From the NCBI GenBank assembly GCA_029864335.1, contig JAOTTS010000006.1, positions 1-64,000 on the forward strand: a DNA stretch of 64,000 nucleotides. The letters are read 5' to 3'. The notes beneath the pieces are model-generated. The model did no database searches, was not told the origin of the DNA, and saw only the letters and a program-made list of their open reading frames with translations. Position 1 is the stretch's first letter. Each line of letters begins with the position of its first letter. The stretch is from Candidatus Nitrosopumilus sp. (lineage in GTDB: Archaea; Thermoproteota; Nitrososphaeria; Nitrososphaerales; Nitrosopumilaceae). This document shows positions 25,299 to 33,646 of this stretch, one piece after another. The position numbers and the translations under genes are program-made.

Positions 25299-26012
25299 TT
25301 GAAAGTAAGATTATTTGAGATATTTACATCCGTTGAAGGTGAAGGAATTCTTTATGGAACAAAGACTCTATTTGTGAGACTTGCAGGATGTCCTTTTACT
25401 TGTTTTTATTGTGATACTAAAGAATCTCTTCCACTTGACTCTGGAACAGAATATACAATTGAAGAAGCTAATCAACTAATTGACACTAATCTTAAAAGCC
25501 AAACTTACAAAGTAAATTTTACCGGTGGTGATCCACTAATTCAACATCAAGCAGTAGCATTACTTGCAAAACATATTCAAGATAAAAAAATCCCAACATA
25601 TCTTGAATCATCATGTTTTGACATTGATAGATTTAATCATGTGTTACCATTTATTGATATTGTCAAAATTGAATTTAAAACAAAAGACTCTGATTTTATA
25701 GATTCTAAACATTATGAAAAATTAATTGGCCATACAACGAAATGTCTTAAATCATCTATCCAAGCAAAAAAAATAACTTATATCAAAATTGTTGTTAGCT
25801 CTAAAACTAAACTAGATGAATTTAAAGAATTAATAAATCAAATTTTTAAAATTGTTTCTAAAGATGATATAGATGGATTTATCATTCAACCAACATATGG
25901 TATTTCTGAACCATCATTAGAACTATTATTGAATTTGTATGACATTGTATATCCTCATTATATTGATGTCAAAGTAGTTCCTCAATTACACAAATTTATT
26001 GGAGCTCCATAA
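25299..26012 (+). CDS. queE: 7-carboxy-7-deazaguanine synthase (radical SAM)
   Basis: 237 residues. It converts 6-carboxytetrahydropterin to CDG, a precursor of preQ0 and archaeosine. The radical-SAM iron-sulfur cysteines are Cys31, Cys35 and Cys38 (GCPFTCFYCD; a C-x3-C-x2-C spacing), with the typical N-terminus FEIFTSVEGEGILYG and the glycine motif NFTGGDPLIQ. The start is TTG 25299. folE lies 50 bp downstream and queC is close by on the other strand, so three steps of preQ0 synthesis sit within 2.3 kb. QueD was not seen here. Confidence 0.9.
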   Translation: MKVRLFEIFTSVEGEGILYGTKTLFVRLAGCPFTCFYCDTKESLPLDSGTEYTIEEANQLIDTNLKSQTYKVNFTGGDPLIQHQAVALLAKHIQDKKIPTYLESSCFDIDRFNHVLPFIDIVKIEFKTKDSDFIDSKHYEKLIGHTTKCLKSSIQAKKITYIKIVVSSKTKLDEFKELINQIFKIVSKDDIDGFIIQPTYGISEPSLELLLNLYDIVYPHYIDVKVVPQLHKFIGAP

Positions 26013-26074
26013 CGTTAGCACCTGTTAAAAATCTAATTAGGTTCAAATACTAGAAAAATGCTGTGAAAATATAC

Positions 26075-26632
26075 ATGGACAAAGAACGTGTAAAAAAACT
26101 TGTTAGAGAACTAATTATTGAAATTGGTGAGGATCCTACACGTGAGGGTTTACGAGAAACTCCAGATAGAATTGCAAGCATGTACAAAGAAATCTTTGGC
26201 GGATATGACTCTGATTCAGAATTATCTGTACAATTTTCAGAAGATTCTGATGTAGTAATTGCACGTGATATTCAATTTTATTCAATGTGCGAACACCATA
26301 TGTTACCATTTTTTGGAAAAATTCACATTGCTTATTCCCCAAATGGGAGGGTTTTTGGTATTTCAAAACTTGTAAGATTGGTTGAAAAATTTTCAAAAAG
26401 ACTACAAATCCAAGAGCGATTGACCAAGAATATTGCAGATGAATTATACGCTCAAGGCGTAAAAGGCGTTGTTGTTTTAGCTGATGCAGAACATCTTTGC
26501 ATGAAAATGCGTGGTGTTAGAAATGATGCAACACTTTCCTCATCAGCATTTAGAGGAATTTATGAGAAAAAAGAAGAAAAAGCAGGAATAATGACACTCA
26601 TTAGAAAACGTGCCTCAGACTCTTCTTTCTAG
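26075..26632 (+). CDS. folE: GTP cyclohydrolase I, type IA
   Basis: About 185 residues. It opens GTP to dihydroneopterin triphosphate, the first step towards preQ0/archaeosine and possibly tetrahydropterins. Zinc ligands are in MCEHHMLPFFGK (Cys and His) and LCMKMRGV (Cys), the N-terminus EDPTREGLRETPDRIA is the family signature, and KLVRLVEKFSKRLQIQERLT is the dimer/active-site segment. ATG 26075 is preferred to GTG 26063: it matches family starts and lies about 25 bp after an A/T box. Archaea commonly use the MptA type instead, so the IA form is notable. Confidence 0.9.
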   Translation: MDKERVKKLVRELIIEIGEDPTREGLRETPDRIASMYKEIFGGYDSDSELSVQFSEDSDVVIARDIQFYSMCEHHMLPFFGKIHIAYSPNGRVFGISKLVRLVEKFSKRLQIQERLTKNIADELYAQGVKGVVVLADAEHLCMKMRGVRNDATLSSSAFRGIYEKKEEKAGIMTLIRKRASDSSF

Positions 26633-26676
26633 GCTTATACTGAAAAATTAAATAATCAACATATTTGATTACCAGC

Positions 26677-26928
26677 ATGGGAGTAAATCCATATGTCCAC
26701 ATTCCGAAAGAATCTTGGCCAAGCTGGACATGGTATGCAATAGAATGTGTAATTGTTTTAGCAATTTCTATGGTAACATCAAGTAAAATTACTGATTCTA
26801 TTGAAGGACTTGACCCACAAACACAAAACTATCTGTTTATGGGAATTGTAGGATTAATCTTCTTAGCTTGGTATATTGGAATAAGAGGTTTTATTCTAAA
26901 AAAGAAAATTCTTCGAAACAAATACTAG
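26677..26928 (+). CDS. Small membrane protein, two helices
   Basis: 83 residues from the ATG at 26677 (TTG 26665 is possible). Aromatic start (VHIPKESWPSWTWYAIECV), helix one (ECVIVLAISMVTS) and helix two (LFMGIVGLIFLAWYIGIRGF), then a basic tail KKKILRNKY. It ends 2 bp before the convergent queC stop. Unknown function; no sign of a role in preQ0 synthesis beyond position. Confidence 0.6.
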   Translation: MGVNPYVHIPKESWPSWTWYAIECVIVLAISMVTSSKITDSIEGLDPQTQNYLFMGIVGLIFLAWYIGIRGFILKKKILRNKY

Positions 26929-26930
26929 AA

Positions 26931-27605
26931 TTATTTAAAATATTTTGTTTTGTCAATGATACCAGCTTTTTCAAATGCAATTTTTCTATTATTACAAGAT
27001 TCACAAATCCCACAATGATATTTTTTATTTGAATAACAACTCCAAGTATTAAAAATAGAATCTCCTAATATTTTCATTCCAGATTTTAGCAAATCACTTT
27101 TTGATAATCCCTCACGGTAAGGAGACCAAATTTCTATATTTCTTCGTAATCTTGATTTAATTCCATCAATCTCACCCTGATTAAATGCGGCTTCAAGTTT
27201 TTTAGCAAAAATTGGTCTACAATCAGGATAATGTTTGTCTCCAGTATGTGCACCATATACAACTAATTCTGCATTAAGTGTAAAAGCCCAAGCAGATGCA
27301 ATTGATAGAAATACAGCATTTCTAATTGGTACTACTATTGAATACTCAAATTTGCTTGGAATTTTCTTTTTTGAACTAGTTAAAACATTAGAATCACCAT
27401 ACAATTCTTTCATAAAGCCAATATCGATTATTTTATGCTGTTTTAATCCAAGTTTTTTTGCAAAAGATTTTGCTGCTATAATTTCATTATCTGCCTTTTG
27501 TCCGTATGAAAATGTAATTCCGTATAACTCATATTTTGATTTCAAAAACGAAACTGCACAAACTGAATCTACTCCTCCACTAAATACAATAACTGCTTTT
27601 TTCAT
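26931..27605 (-). CDS. queC: 7-cyano-7-deazaguanine synthase
   Basis: 224 residues. It converts CDG to preQ0 using ATP and ammonia. The PP-loop FSGGVDSVCAVSFL is at the N-terminus, PIRNAVFLSIASAWAF is the family core, and a zinc site near the C-terminus is built from CYSNKKYHCGICESCNN. The start ATG at 27605 overlaps nothing; thrB ends 16 bp upstream on the same strand, so they may share a transcript. Confidence 0.92.
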   Translation of the reverse strand: MKKAVIVFSGGVDSVCAVSFLKSKYELYGITFSYGQKADNEIIAAKSFAKKLGLKQHKIIDIGFMKELYGDSNVLTSSKKKIPSKFEYSIVVPIRNAVFLSIASAWAFTLNAELVVYGAHTGDKHYPDCRPIFAKKLEAAFNQGEIDGIKSRLRRNIEIWSPYREGLSKSDLLKSGMKILGDSIFNTWSCYSNKKYHCGICESCNNRKIAFEKAGIIDKTKYFK

Positions 27606-27621
27606 ATTACTTCAAAAGTCA

Positions 27622-28539
27622 TTATTTCTTATTTACTGCACCTTTACTTGGTTTACAGATTATTGTTTGACATTTAATATTTGCAGATGCAAATCCTTTG
27701 GACATTGCCAAACTAATCTTTTTCAAATTGGCAGATTTTTGTGAAAATGCAATAATCGAGGGCCCTGCACCACTAATTGTAACACCTAATGCACCTGCTT
27801 TTAGAGCGTTTTCCTTTACTTTAGCATAACCTGGAATCATATGTTGTCTTGCTGGCTCAACTATGACATCTTTTATTGAATTTCCTATCAATTCTGAATC
27901 TTTTTTCATAAACCCTGCAACAATTGCAGATGCATTTGATATATTCAAAACACTATCCGTAAATTTCACATTCTTTGGAATTACTCCTCTTGATACTTTG
28001 GTTTTCTTTTTTGGTACATCAAGTTTTGGGACTACAACACACATTCGAAGATTGATTGGAGGATCTATCCAAATTACATCCAATGGATTAGTCTTAACAA
28101 TGACAAATCCTCCTAGAACTGAAGCTGCAACATTATCATAATGAATTGTTCCGGCACTGGCTTTTTCACCAGAACCTGCAAATTCTACCAAACTGTTTCC
28201 ATCAAGTCCGAGTCCAAATAATTTATCAAATGCCACTGCAGTTGCAGCTGCTGATGCAGCACTACTGCCCATCCCAAACCCTGCAGGAACTCCTTTTTTT
28301 ATTTTAATTTCAATTCCGCTTTTAATTTTGAATCTTTTTATCATATTTTTTACTACTAATCCTGCAGTATTATTTTCAGGATTTGTAGGAATTTTGTCTT
28401 CGGTAATTATTGTGATCCCGCTTTTAGTTTTTGTTAATGTAATTTCATCATAAAATGCATCTATTGCTAATCCAAATACATCAAATCCTGGGCCTAGATT
28501 AGCAGTAGATGACGGTGCTTTTACAGAAATCGATTTCAT
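27622..28539 (-). CDS. thrB: Homoserine kinase
   Basis: 305 residues, GHMP kinase fold. It phosphorylates homoserine on the path to threonine. Visible motifs are the N-terminal SVKAPSSTANLGPGFDVFGL, the ATP-binding PAGFGMGSSAASAAATAV, and the late GVTISGAGPSIIAF. Other GHMP kinases (mevalonate kinase, shikimate kinase) differ in the N-terminal motif. The start shares bases with the stop of the upstream GPN gene (TAATG), so translation is probably coupled. Confidence 0.9.
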   Translation of the reverse strand: MKSISVKAPSSTANLGPGFDVFGLAIDAFYDEITLTKTKSGITIITEDKIPTNPENNTAGLVVKNMIKRFKIKSGIEIKIKKGVPAGFGMGSSAASAAATAVAFDKLFGLGLDGNSLVEFAGSGEKASAGTIHYDNVAASVLGGFVIVKTNPLDVIWIDPPINLRMCVVVPKLDVPKKKTKVSRGVIPKNVKFTDSVLNISNASAIVAGFMKKDSELIGNSIKDVIVEPARQHMIPGYAKVKENALKAGALGVTISGAGPSIIAFSQKSANLKKISLAMSKGFASANIKCQTIICKPSKGAVNKK

Positions 28540-29297
28540 TAATCTTCTACCTCTTCACCCAAATTAAGAATTCTGCTCAAAGCACTTTCGAGATTTACTA
28601 GACCCTCTCCTGTTACATTAGAAATTGGAATCAATCCCTGTGCAAATCCTCCTAAATTCAAACCTCGTAAAATGTTTGTTGTCAATGAATAGGTATCCCC
28701 ATCTGCTTCTTTAGAAATTGCATTCTCTAAAGTATTCAAATTTGTCGACCATTGTAATATTTCTTTTAACTTGTCCTCAATAAGATCTGTTTTAGTTACT
28801 ACATTGATTGTAGGCAAATTCAAACGTAATCTAATTGAAGTTGCAAGAAGTGCAATTGAAACAAAATTAACTGGAGTAGTAATTAATGCACCATCAAAAA
28901 GAAAAATATTTGTTTTTTCATCTGATGAAATATTTTCTACAAGAAACCGTCCACTAGAGCGATATGCAAATAATTCAATTTGACCTGGTGTATCAACAAT
29001 AAGATAATCTGGATTTATTCTGTTTACTTCATTTTGAATATCATCAATTTTTGCTGCAATCAAATCATTTGCCATAATCATTGCACCATTTGGGCCAAGA
29101 TCATATTGATGCATTATAGATACAATATCTACATAATCTCTGACATCAATATCACAAGTATATGGCATACTTTCAACTCCTGGATCTAAATTCAAAACAG
29201 CTACAAAAGCTCCATTTTTTGTATAATAATCATATAACTTTGATGTGAGTAATGATTTTCCAGAACCGGCTGTACCAGAAATAAAAATAGTTTTCAA
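28539..29297 (-). CDS. GPN-loop GTPase
   Basis: 252 residues. P-loop GTPase of the GPN family: Walker A SGTAGSGKSLLT, the diagnostic Gly-Pro-Asn loop in YDLGPNGAMIMAND, switch II VDTPGQIELFA and the base-specificity motif NVVTKTDLI. Eukaryal relatives help assemble and import RNA polymerase; the archaeal role is unsettled. It heads the GPN-thrB-queC run on this strand. A divergent 335-bp region lies upstream. Confidence 0.9.
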   Translation of the reverse strand: MKTIFISGTAGSGKSLLTSKLYDYYTKNGAFVAVLNLDPGVESMPYTCDIDVRDYVDIVSIMHQYDLGPNGAMIMANDLIAAKIDDIQNEVNRINPDYLIVDTPGQIELFAYRSSGRFLVENISSDEKTNIFLFDGALITTPVNFVSIALLATSIRLRLNLPTINVVTKTDLIEDKLKEILQWSTNLNTLENAISKEADGDTYSLTTNILRGLNLGGFAQGLIPISNVTGEGLVNLESALSRILNLGEEVED

Positions 29298-29428
29298 ACC
29301 TGACTAATTCTTTATTTGCTTATATTTCAAACTAACTTGATTATCTAATTCTCAGAAATTCCAAATTGGCATTAAAAAATTTAATAAAATTCCACATTTT
29401 CTTTATCTGATTCTATTTCATTTTATTT

Positions 29429-29533
29429 ATGATTGAAAGGATATATGAAAAAGAAAATTATCTTAAAGATTTAATGATAAAACGAGAAAGAAACCTCTCT
29501 AATTTTGATATGTTGGATTCATTATTTGCATAA
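29429..29533 (+). CDS. Possible 34-residue peptide
   Basis: ATG at 29429 opens a short frame (MIERIYEKENYLKDLMIKRE and so on, ending DMLDSLFA) with a stop at 29531-29533. It is highly charged and helical. It lies alone in the 335-bp gap between the GPN gene and the membrane protein, after an ATTTTATTTATG stretch that could include a TATA box. Without a clear ribosome site or homologue it may be noise. The rest of the gap shows only AT-rich promoter-like sequence. Confidence 0.25.
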   Translation: MIERIYEKENYLKDLMIKRERNLSNFDMLDSLFA

Positions 29534-29654
29534 CTTCAAAATCAACAAAAAACATCCATTAAATCATTTTTTCGTGCCTAATTTTAGATGTATATTTTTT
29601 GATGACTAGGTATTTACTCAACTTTCATATTTGATTCCTCAAAAAAATTATCAA

Positions 29655-30659
29655 ATGAACTGGAGACTTGTTGCTATTCCTATTACATTAATTCCTATTT
29701 TCATTATTGCTATTCAGTTTGATATACAATTAGATGACGTCTTGGCAATTGGAATTTTTCCATTTGTTGGTGGTGTTATAGCAATGATGATCAAATTAGG
29801 TTTACAGGGAATCAAATTTGCATATATTACAAGAAAATATCTTGGAAGTTTTGATTCATTTTTCAAATTAGTAGGTGTCAGAGTTGGAAGTGAATTTATC
29901 AAATTTACAACTCCTATGTTTGTTGGAGCAGAATTTGTTGTAATATATTATTTACATAAGAAAGGAGTTAATCCTGCAAAAGCAGCATGGATTGCAATTA
30001 TGGATATTGTAACTGAAGTATTTGCAGCAGGTTTGTTATCTATAATGGCAGGAATTATTGCATTGCTAAATGGCGCATATGTAGTTGCAGCTGTAATTTT
30101 AGCTACTAGTATTATTATTACATCTTTATGGATGGTCATGTTCTTTCTTTCATCTAAGCATACATTCCAAGTTCCAAAAATATTGGCAAATCTTGCAAAA
30201 AGATTTGGAAAAGAGAAAGGTGCAAAAGCTATTGATAAAACAAACATTTGGATGGAAGAAGTATGTACTATGAGTAGAGAAAATTTAAAAACTCCTGAAT
30301 CCAAAAAAATCTTTACAATTTCCTTTTTGTTTTCACTTGCATCTTGGTCATTTTATGGAATTTCATTTATGATCATTGCAATGGGTACTGGTTATGCCAT
30401 TAGTGCATTTGATTCTATCATGGCAGTAATGGGCGCAAATGCAATTGGAAATTTGCCAATTACTATAGGTGGTTCTGGTTTGGCTGAGTTTGGAATTGTT
30501 GCATATCTAAATAACCTAGACCCTTTTGCATTTAAAATTCCTGAAGGAATTGTTGCTTGGGATGCAGTTATTGGTTGGCGAATTGCGACATATTACGTAC
30601 CAATTGTGATTACCTGGTTACTTTTAGTAAAATTAGCCTTGAGTAAAATATCTAAATGA
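29655..30659 (+). CDS. Flippase-like membrane protein (LPG synthase TM/UPF0104 family)
   Basis: About 334 residues from ATG 29655 (a TTG at 29631 adds 8 residues). It has about eight membrane helices: an N-terminal pair, the LVGVRVGSEFIKFTTPMFVGAE segment, and the late GANAIGNLPITIGGSGLAEFGIV, which is the typical family motif. Relatives are flippase-like subunits for lipids or lipid-linked sugars. The substrate here is unknown; polar-lipid or glycan export is plausible because AglB and Dol-P-Man-like genes are in the window. Confidence 0.75.
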   Translation: MNWRLVAIPITLIPIFIIAIQFDIQLDDVLAIGIFPFVGGVIAMMIKLGLQGIKFAYITRKYLGSFDSFFKLVGVRVGSEFIKFTTPMFVGAEFVVIYYLHKKGVNPAKAAWIAIMDIVTEVFAAGLLSIMAGIIALLNGAYVVAAVILATSIIITSLWMVMFFLSSKHTFQVPKILANLAKRFGKEKGAKAIDKTNIWMEEVCTMSRENLKTPESKKIFTISFLFSLASWSFYGISFMIIAMGTGYAISAFDSIMAVMGANAIGNLPITIGGSGLAEFGIVAYLNNLDPFAFKIPEGIVAWDAVIGWRIATYYVPIVITWLLLVKLALSKISK

Positions 30660-30705
30660 TCTGCCACATAGAAACCACTTTATCTTTAAACGATTTTTTT
30701 GATTT

Positions 30706-31506
30706 GTGAATTTCAAAAACAAAGTAGTTCTAATTACCGGTGCATCATCTGGAATTGGTAAAAAAACTGCAATAGAATTTGCTAAACTAGGTGCTGACAT
30801 TATTTTAGTAGCAAGAAGAAAAGATAAACTTGAACAAATTTCAAATGAATTAAAAAAATTTCAGATAACTACATTAGTTTGCCAATGTGATGTTTCAAAA
30901 AAAGATCAAGTAAAAGAAATGTCAGAAGCAGTCTTAGAAAAATTTGATTCAATTGATATTTTGGTAAATAATGCTGGATTTGCAATATATGGCTCTGTTT
31001 CTGATCTTTCTATTAATGACATAGAGTCACAGATGGAAACAAATTATTTTGGTATGATTTATTGTATCAAAAAATTTCTCCCATCAATGTTAAAGAAAAA
31101 ATCTGGTCATATAGTAAATGTTGCATCTGTTGCAGCAAGTTTTGGTTTACCTGGAATTGCTTCATACTGTGCATCTAAATTTGCAATGTTGGGATTTTCA
31201 GAAGGTCTTAAACATGAACTAAAAGATACTGGAGTAGGAATTACAGTTGTGAGTCCAATAATGGTCAGAACTAACTTTTTTGATCATTCTTCATTCGAAA
31301 AAATGCCAAAATATTCTCCTACATCACTTGATCCTAAAACTGTAGCAAAAGCAATTCTTAAAGCTGCAAATTCTTCAAGATTAGAAATTGTTGTTCCTTC
31401 AGTTGTACGTGGAGCAATATGGATGAAAAGTACATTTCCTTTTTTTATAAATCCAATATTAGGAAAATCCTTCAAAAAGCAATTAGATTCTACAAAACAG
31501 AATTAA
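30706..31506 (+). CDS. Short-chain dehydrogenase/reductase
   Basis: 266 residues. NAD(P)-binding TGASSGIGKKTAIEFAK, Arg/Lys-rich VARRKDKLEQIS (favours NADP), LVNNAGFAIYG, the catalytic Ser in NVASVAASFGLPG and YCASKFAML for Y-x-x-x-K. The C-terminal part is longer than FabG and basic/hydrophobic (IWMKSTFPFFINPILGK), as in membrane-associated SDRs. The substrate is unknown. Start GTG 30706; it ends 2 bp before the convergent acidic protein. Confidence 0.85.
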   Translation: MNFKNKVVLITGASSGIGKKTAIEFAKLGADIILVARRKDKLEQISNELKKFQITTLVCQCDVSKKDQVKEMSEAVLEKFDSIDILVNNAGFAIYGSVSDLSINDIESQMETNYFGMIYCIKKFLPSMLKKKSGHIVNVASVAASFGLPGIASYCASKFAMLGFSEGLKHELKDTGVGITVVSPIMVRTNFFDHSSFEKMPKYSPTSLDPKTVAKAILKAANSSRLEIVVPSVVRGAIWMKSTFPFFINPILGKSFKKQLDSTKQN

Positions 31507-31508
31507 TT

Positions 31509-31910
31509 TTATTCTTCTAGGTCATCGTCTGCAGATTCACTAGAGCCTACATCTAGCAATTCTAATGATTTTAATTCAAATTGATAAATTGCATTCATTT
31601 CAATTTCTTTTTCTTTTTCTAGGTATTCTGAAACTTTTTTGCTTAATGGAGCCTTGTGCTGATCAAAAGTAAATTCATACACAACTCCTTTCTCCAAATC
31701 TCCAATTTTGATCTTTTTAGATAAATCCATTGTAACAATATGTCTTCCATCCTCAACTGGATCATACAATTGTGCATCTATTTTGTTATCTTCATTATAC
31801 ATTTCTAAAACATAACCTGTTTTTTTCATCTGTTTTGGTTTCTCAAATTTTGCATTTTGGATTTCATCTGTAACCCAATCAGGAATATCACCTTCTTTCT
31901 TTTTTACCAT
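31509..31910 (-). CDS. Conserved hypothetical protein, OB-like
   Basis: 133 residues. The middle reads like a small beta-barrel (KKTGYVLEMYNEDNKIDAQL; GVVYEFTFDQHKAPLSKKV), with a basic N-terminus and a Glu/Asp/Ser-rich tail (LLDVGSSESADDDLEE). It follows the zinc-ribbon gene by 11 bp on the same strand and is probably in one transcript with it. Function unknown. Confidence 0.6.
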   Translation of the reverse strand: MVKKKEGDIPDWVTDEIQNAKFEKPKQMKKTGYVLEMYNEDNKIDAQLYDPVEDGRHIVTMDLSKKIKIGDLEKGVVYEFTFDQHKAPLSKKVSEYLEKEKEIEMNAIYQFELKSLELLDVGSSESADDDLEE

Positions 31911-31921
31911 ACTAAATCACT

Positions 31922-32230
31922 CTAGCTTTCTGCTTTTTCTTTTTTACTTTTTTGCCACCAGTCTAAATAATCATCATGTTTGTCATCACGTGTTCTTTCT
32001 TTTTGATTTAGTTTGTATCTAATATCCGATATCTGCTCTCTTGTTGCGTATAATCCACATCTTTTACAAATGAAATGCTTTGTTGCAGAATCCATTTTCA
32101 TTGGAATTTCAATTTCATCGAATAATTTGTATAAATCATCTCTGCCTCTGTCTTCTTCTGGAGTTTCTGCTTCATACTTTGCTTGAATCTTCTTTTTCTC
32201 TCTTGATGTACATTCCGGACAGTTAGGCAC
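31922..32230 (-). CDS. Zinc-ribbon protein, conserved in archaea of this group
   Basis: 102 residues. One Cys pair lies at the N-terminus (MPNCPECTSREKKK) and another at ICKRCGLYATREQ, enough for a split zinc ribbon around an acidic insert (EAETPEEDRGRDDLYKLFDE). The C-terminal helix is highly charged. GTG start at 32230, with a TTTTATGG TATA-like box about 38 bp upstream. It heads a two-gene transcript and probably binds RNA or protein. Confidence 0.65.
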   Translation of the reverse strand: MPNCPECTSREKKKIQAKYEAETPEEDRGRDDLYKLFDEIEIPMKMDSATKHFICKRCGLYATREQISDIRYKLNQKERTRDDKHDDYLDWWQKSKKEKAES

Positions 32231-32290
32231 TGCTAATTTTGCTTAATTTTTTCCATAAAAGCGTTCCCACATTCTTTATAGATTGATATT

Positions 32291-32359
32291 GATCTGACAC
32301 GCGGATTTTTTCATCATCCCTTGCGGTCCGTTCGCCCATCGAAATCCCGCGTGCCAGAT
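32291..32359. ncRNA. Candidate structured RNA with long GC-rich stem, strand undecided
   Basis: A 69-bp GC-rich island in an AT-rich gap folds into one long stem. ATCTG (32292-32296) pairs with CAGAT (32355-32359), CACGCGG (32298-32304) with CCGCGTG (32347-32353), ATTT (32305-32308) with AAAT (32342-32345). That is sixteen pairs broken by one mismatch and one bulged C. The 33-base loop contains GCG/CGC (32323-32325, 32333-32335). On the minus strand the loop carries a GCAA between ACC and GGG, and GATGATGA, which contains a C-box consensus; no D box follows on that strand. TATA-like boxes exist on both sides (CTTTATAG near 32273; ATTATTTTAAG in the minus sense near 32370). No known RNA family is recognised. 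Confidence 0.45.
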
Positions 32360-32383
32360 GAGCAAAATTCTTAAAATAATCTA

Positions 32384-33616
32384 TTATCTCTTTTCTTCTA
32401 ATATTTGAGCAGCAATCTTTGCTGAATTTTCTGCTCCATTAGGAACAAACTTTTTTGAAAATTCATTCAAATTTTCTTCAAATTGTTCATAATTTTTCTT
32501 AATTTTGGATATTGCATTGATTACCTGGATAGTTTTTGTAGCGAGTATTCCTAGATTCTTATCTTGGGCCCATAAGATATTATTTGTATGTTCATCATAA
32601 ATGGGAATTCCAATAATTGGCTTTGATTTTACGCCCATTATCTCACCCATTACAGTATGTGAACCATTGACAACTGCATATTTACATAAATTTAGAATTG
32701 TATCTTTTTCATGTTCTGAAAGAAAACCAATATCGATTTGTATCCAATCTATTTTTTTATCTAATGCTTCTGAAATTGAATATTTCTTACCATTTTTTCC
32801 TGTTACAGAATCAATGTTTGGTTCATTTCTTGCATGTGAAATAATTCTTTTTTCATTTCTCATATCATCATGGTGAAATACTTTTTCGTATCTTTGACCA
32901 GTTCCATCATTTGTAGATTTGTTTCCTGTCCTCATCCAATATCCAAATTCATTATTTTCCACTAATTTTTCAAGATCTGTTCTATCTTCACTTCTAATTT
33001 GTTTACTAGTGAAATGACCTACATAGATAACTTTCTCTTTAACTTCTTTTATGAAATTTAGATTGTATTCACACATTGTATAAGGAGGTGGAGAATCTGC
33101 AACAAGAATTTTTGTTGCTTTTGCAATTTGTTTTGCTACAAAAATTAATGATGGATAAAGATACGCTCTTGAATTATATAGTTTTGGTCTAAATTGATTT
33201 GTTACAAATAAACTTGGAATGTTTCGATTTTTTGCCAAAATATTAGAACCCACATCTCCATCATTAATTACCAAATCAAATTTTTCTTTGTTGTAGAGTT
33301 TTCTTTCTTCTCTCAAATAATTTGCAATTTGTCTTACTAATGGTGGGTTTTTTGAAATTGGTAATAACAAATTCATTAAAGACATTATAACACTGGGACC
33401 GAATTTTCCATCAATTGGAGTAGGCATCAATATCTCATGAATTTTCTCTTTTTGGTCTGGAAACTTTTTTAATAATTTTTCATAAACATGATCCTTACTT
33501 GAAAAATGAATTTCAAATTTTTCATTAACAAAATCTCCTAATACCTCGTTTAGTCTCATCATTCTAGAATAGTGACCACTTCCCCATGGATAGATGAATT
33601 CTCCTATTTTGAGCAC
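32384..33616 (-). CDS. Glycosyltransferase-like protein (MJ1255/GT28-type fold)
   Basis: 410 residues. The N-terminus KIGEFIYPWGSGHYSRMMRL is the Gly/His nucleotide-sugar motif typical of UDP-glycosyltransferase-like (GT-B) proteins, and the C-terminal half holds the second Rossmann-like lobe with CKYAVVNGSHTVMGEIMGVKS, matching the GT28 donor-site pattern (GGxxTxxE). No membrane segment. Relatives are annotated as conserved glycosyltransferases of unknown acceptor. The start is GTG 33616. It may act in cell-surface glycan synthesis. Confidence 0.75.
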   Translation of the reverse strand: MLKIGEFIYPWGSGHYSRMMRLNEVLGDFVNEKFEIHFSSKDHVYEKLLKKFPDQKEKIHEILMPTPIDGKFGPSVIMSLMNLLLPISKNPPLVRQIANYLREERKLYNKEKFDLVINDGDVGSNILAKNRNIPSLFVTNQFRPKLYNSRAYLYPSLIFVAKQIAKATKILVADSPPPYTMCEYNLNFIKEVKEKVIYVGHFTSKQIRSEDRTDLEKLVENNEFGYWMRTGNKSTNDGTGQRYEKVFHHDDMRNEKRIISHARNEPNIDSVTGKNGKKYSISEALDKKIDWIQIDIGFLSEHEKDTILNLCKYAVVNGSHTVMGEIMGVKSKPIIGIPIYDEHTNNILWAQDKNLGILATKTIQVINAISKIKKNYEQFEENLNEFSKKFVPNGAENSAKIAAQILEEKR

Positions 33617-33646
33617 AATATGGAACCAATTATGCCGTTTAAATTC

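Noticed and set aside
32291-32359. C/D box guide RNA
   Set aside because: An ATGATGA C-box match exists on the minus strand, but no CTGA D box follows on that strand; the CTGA at 32294 is on the plus strand. The strand-consistent pair is missing.
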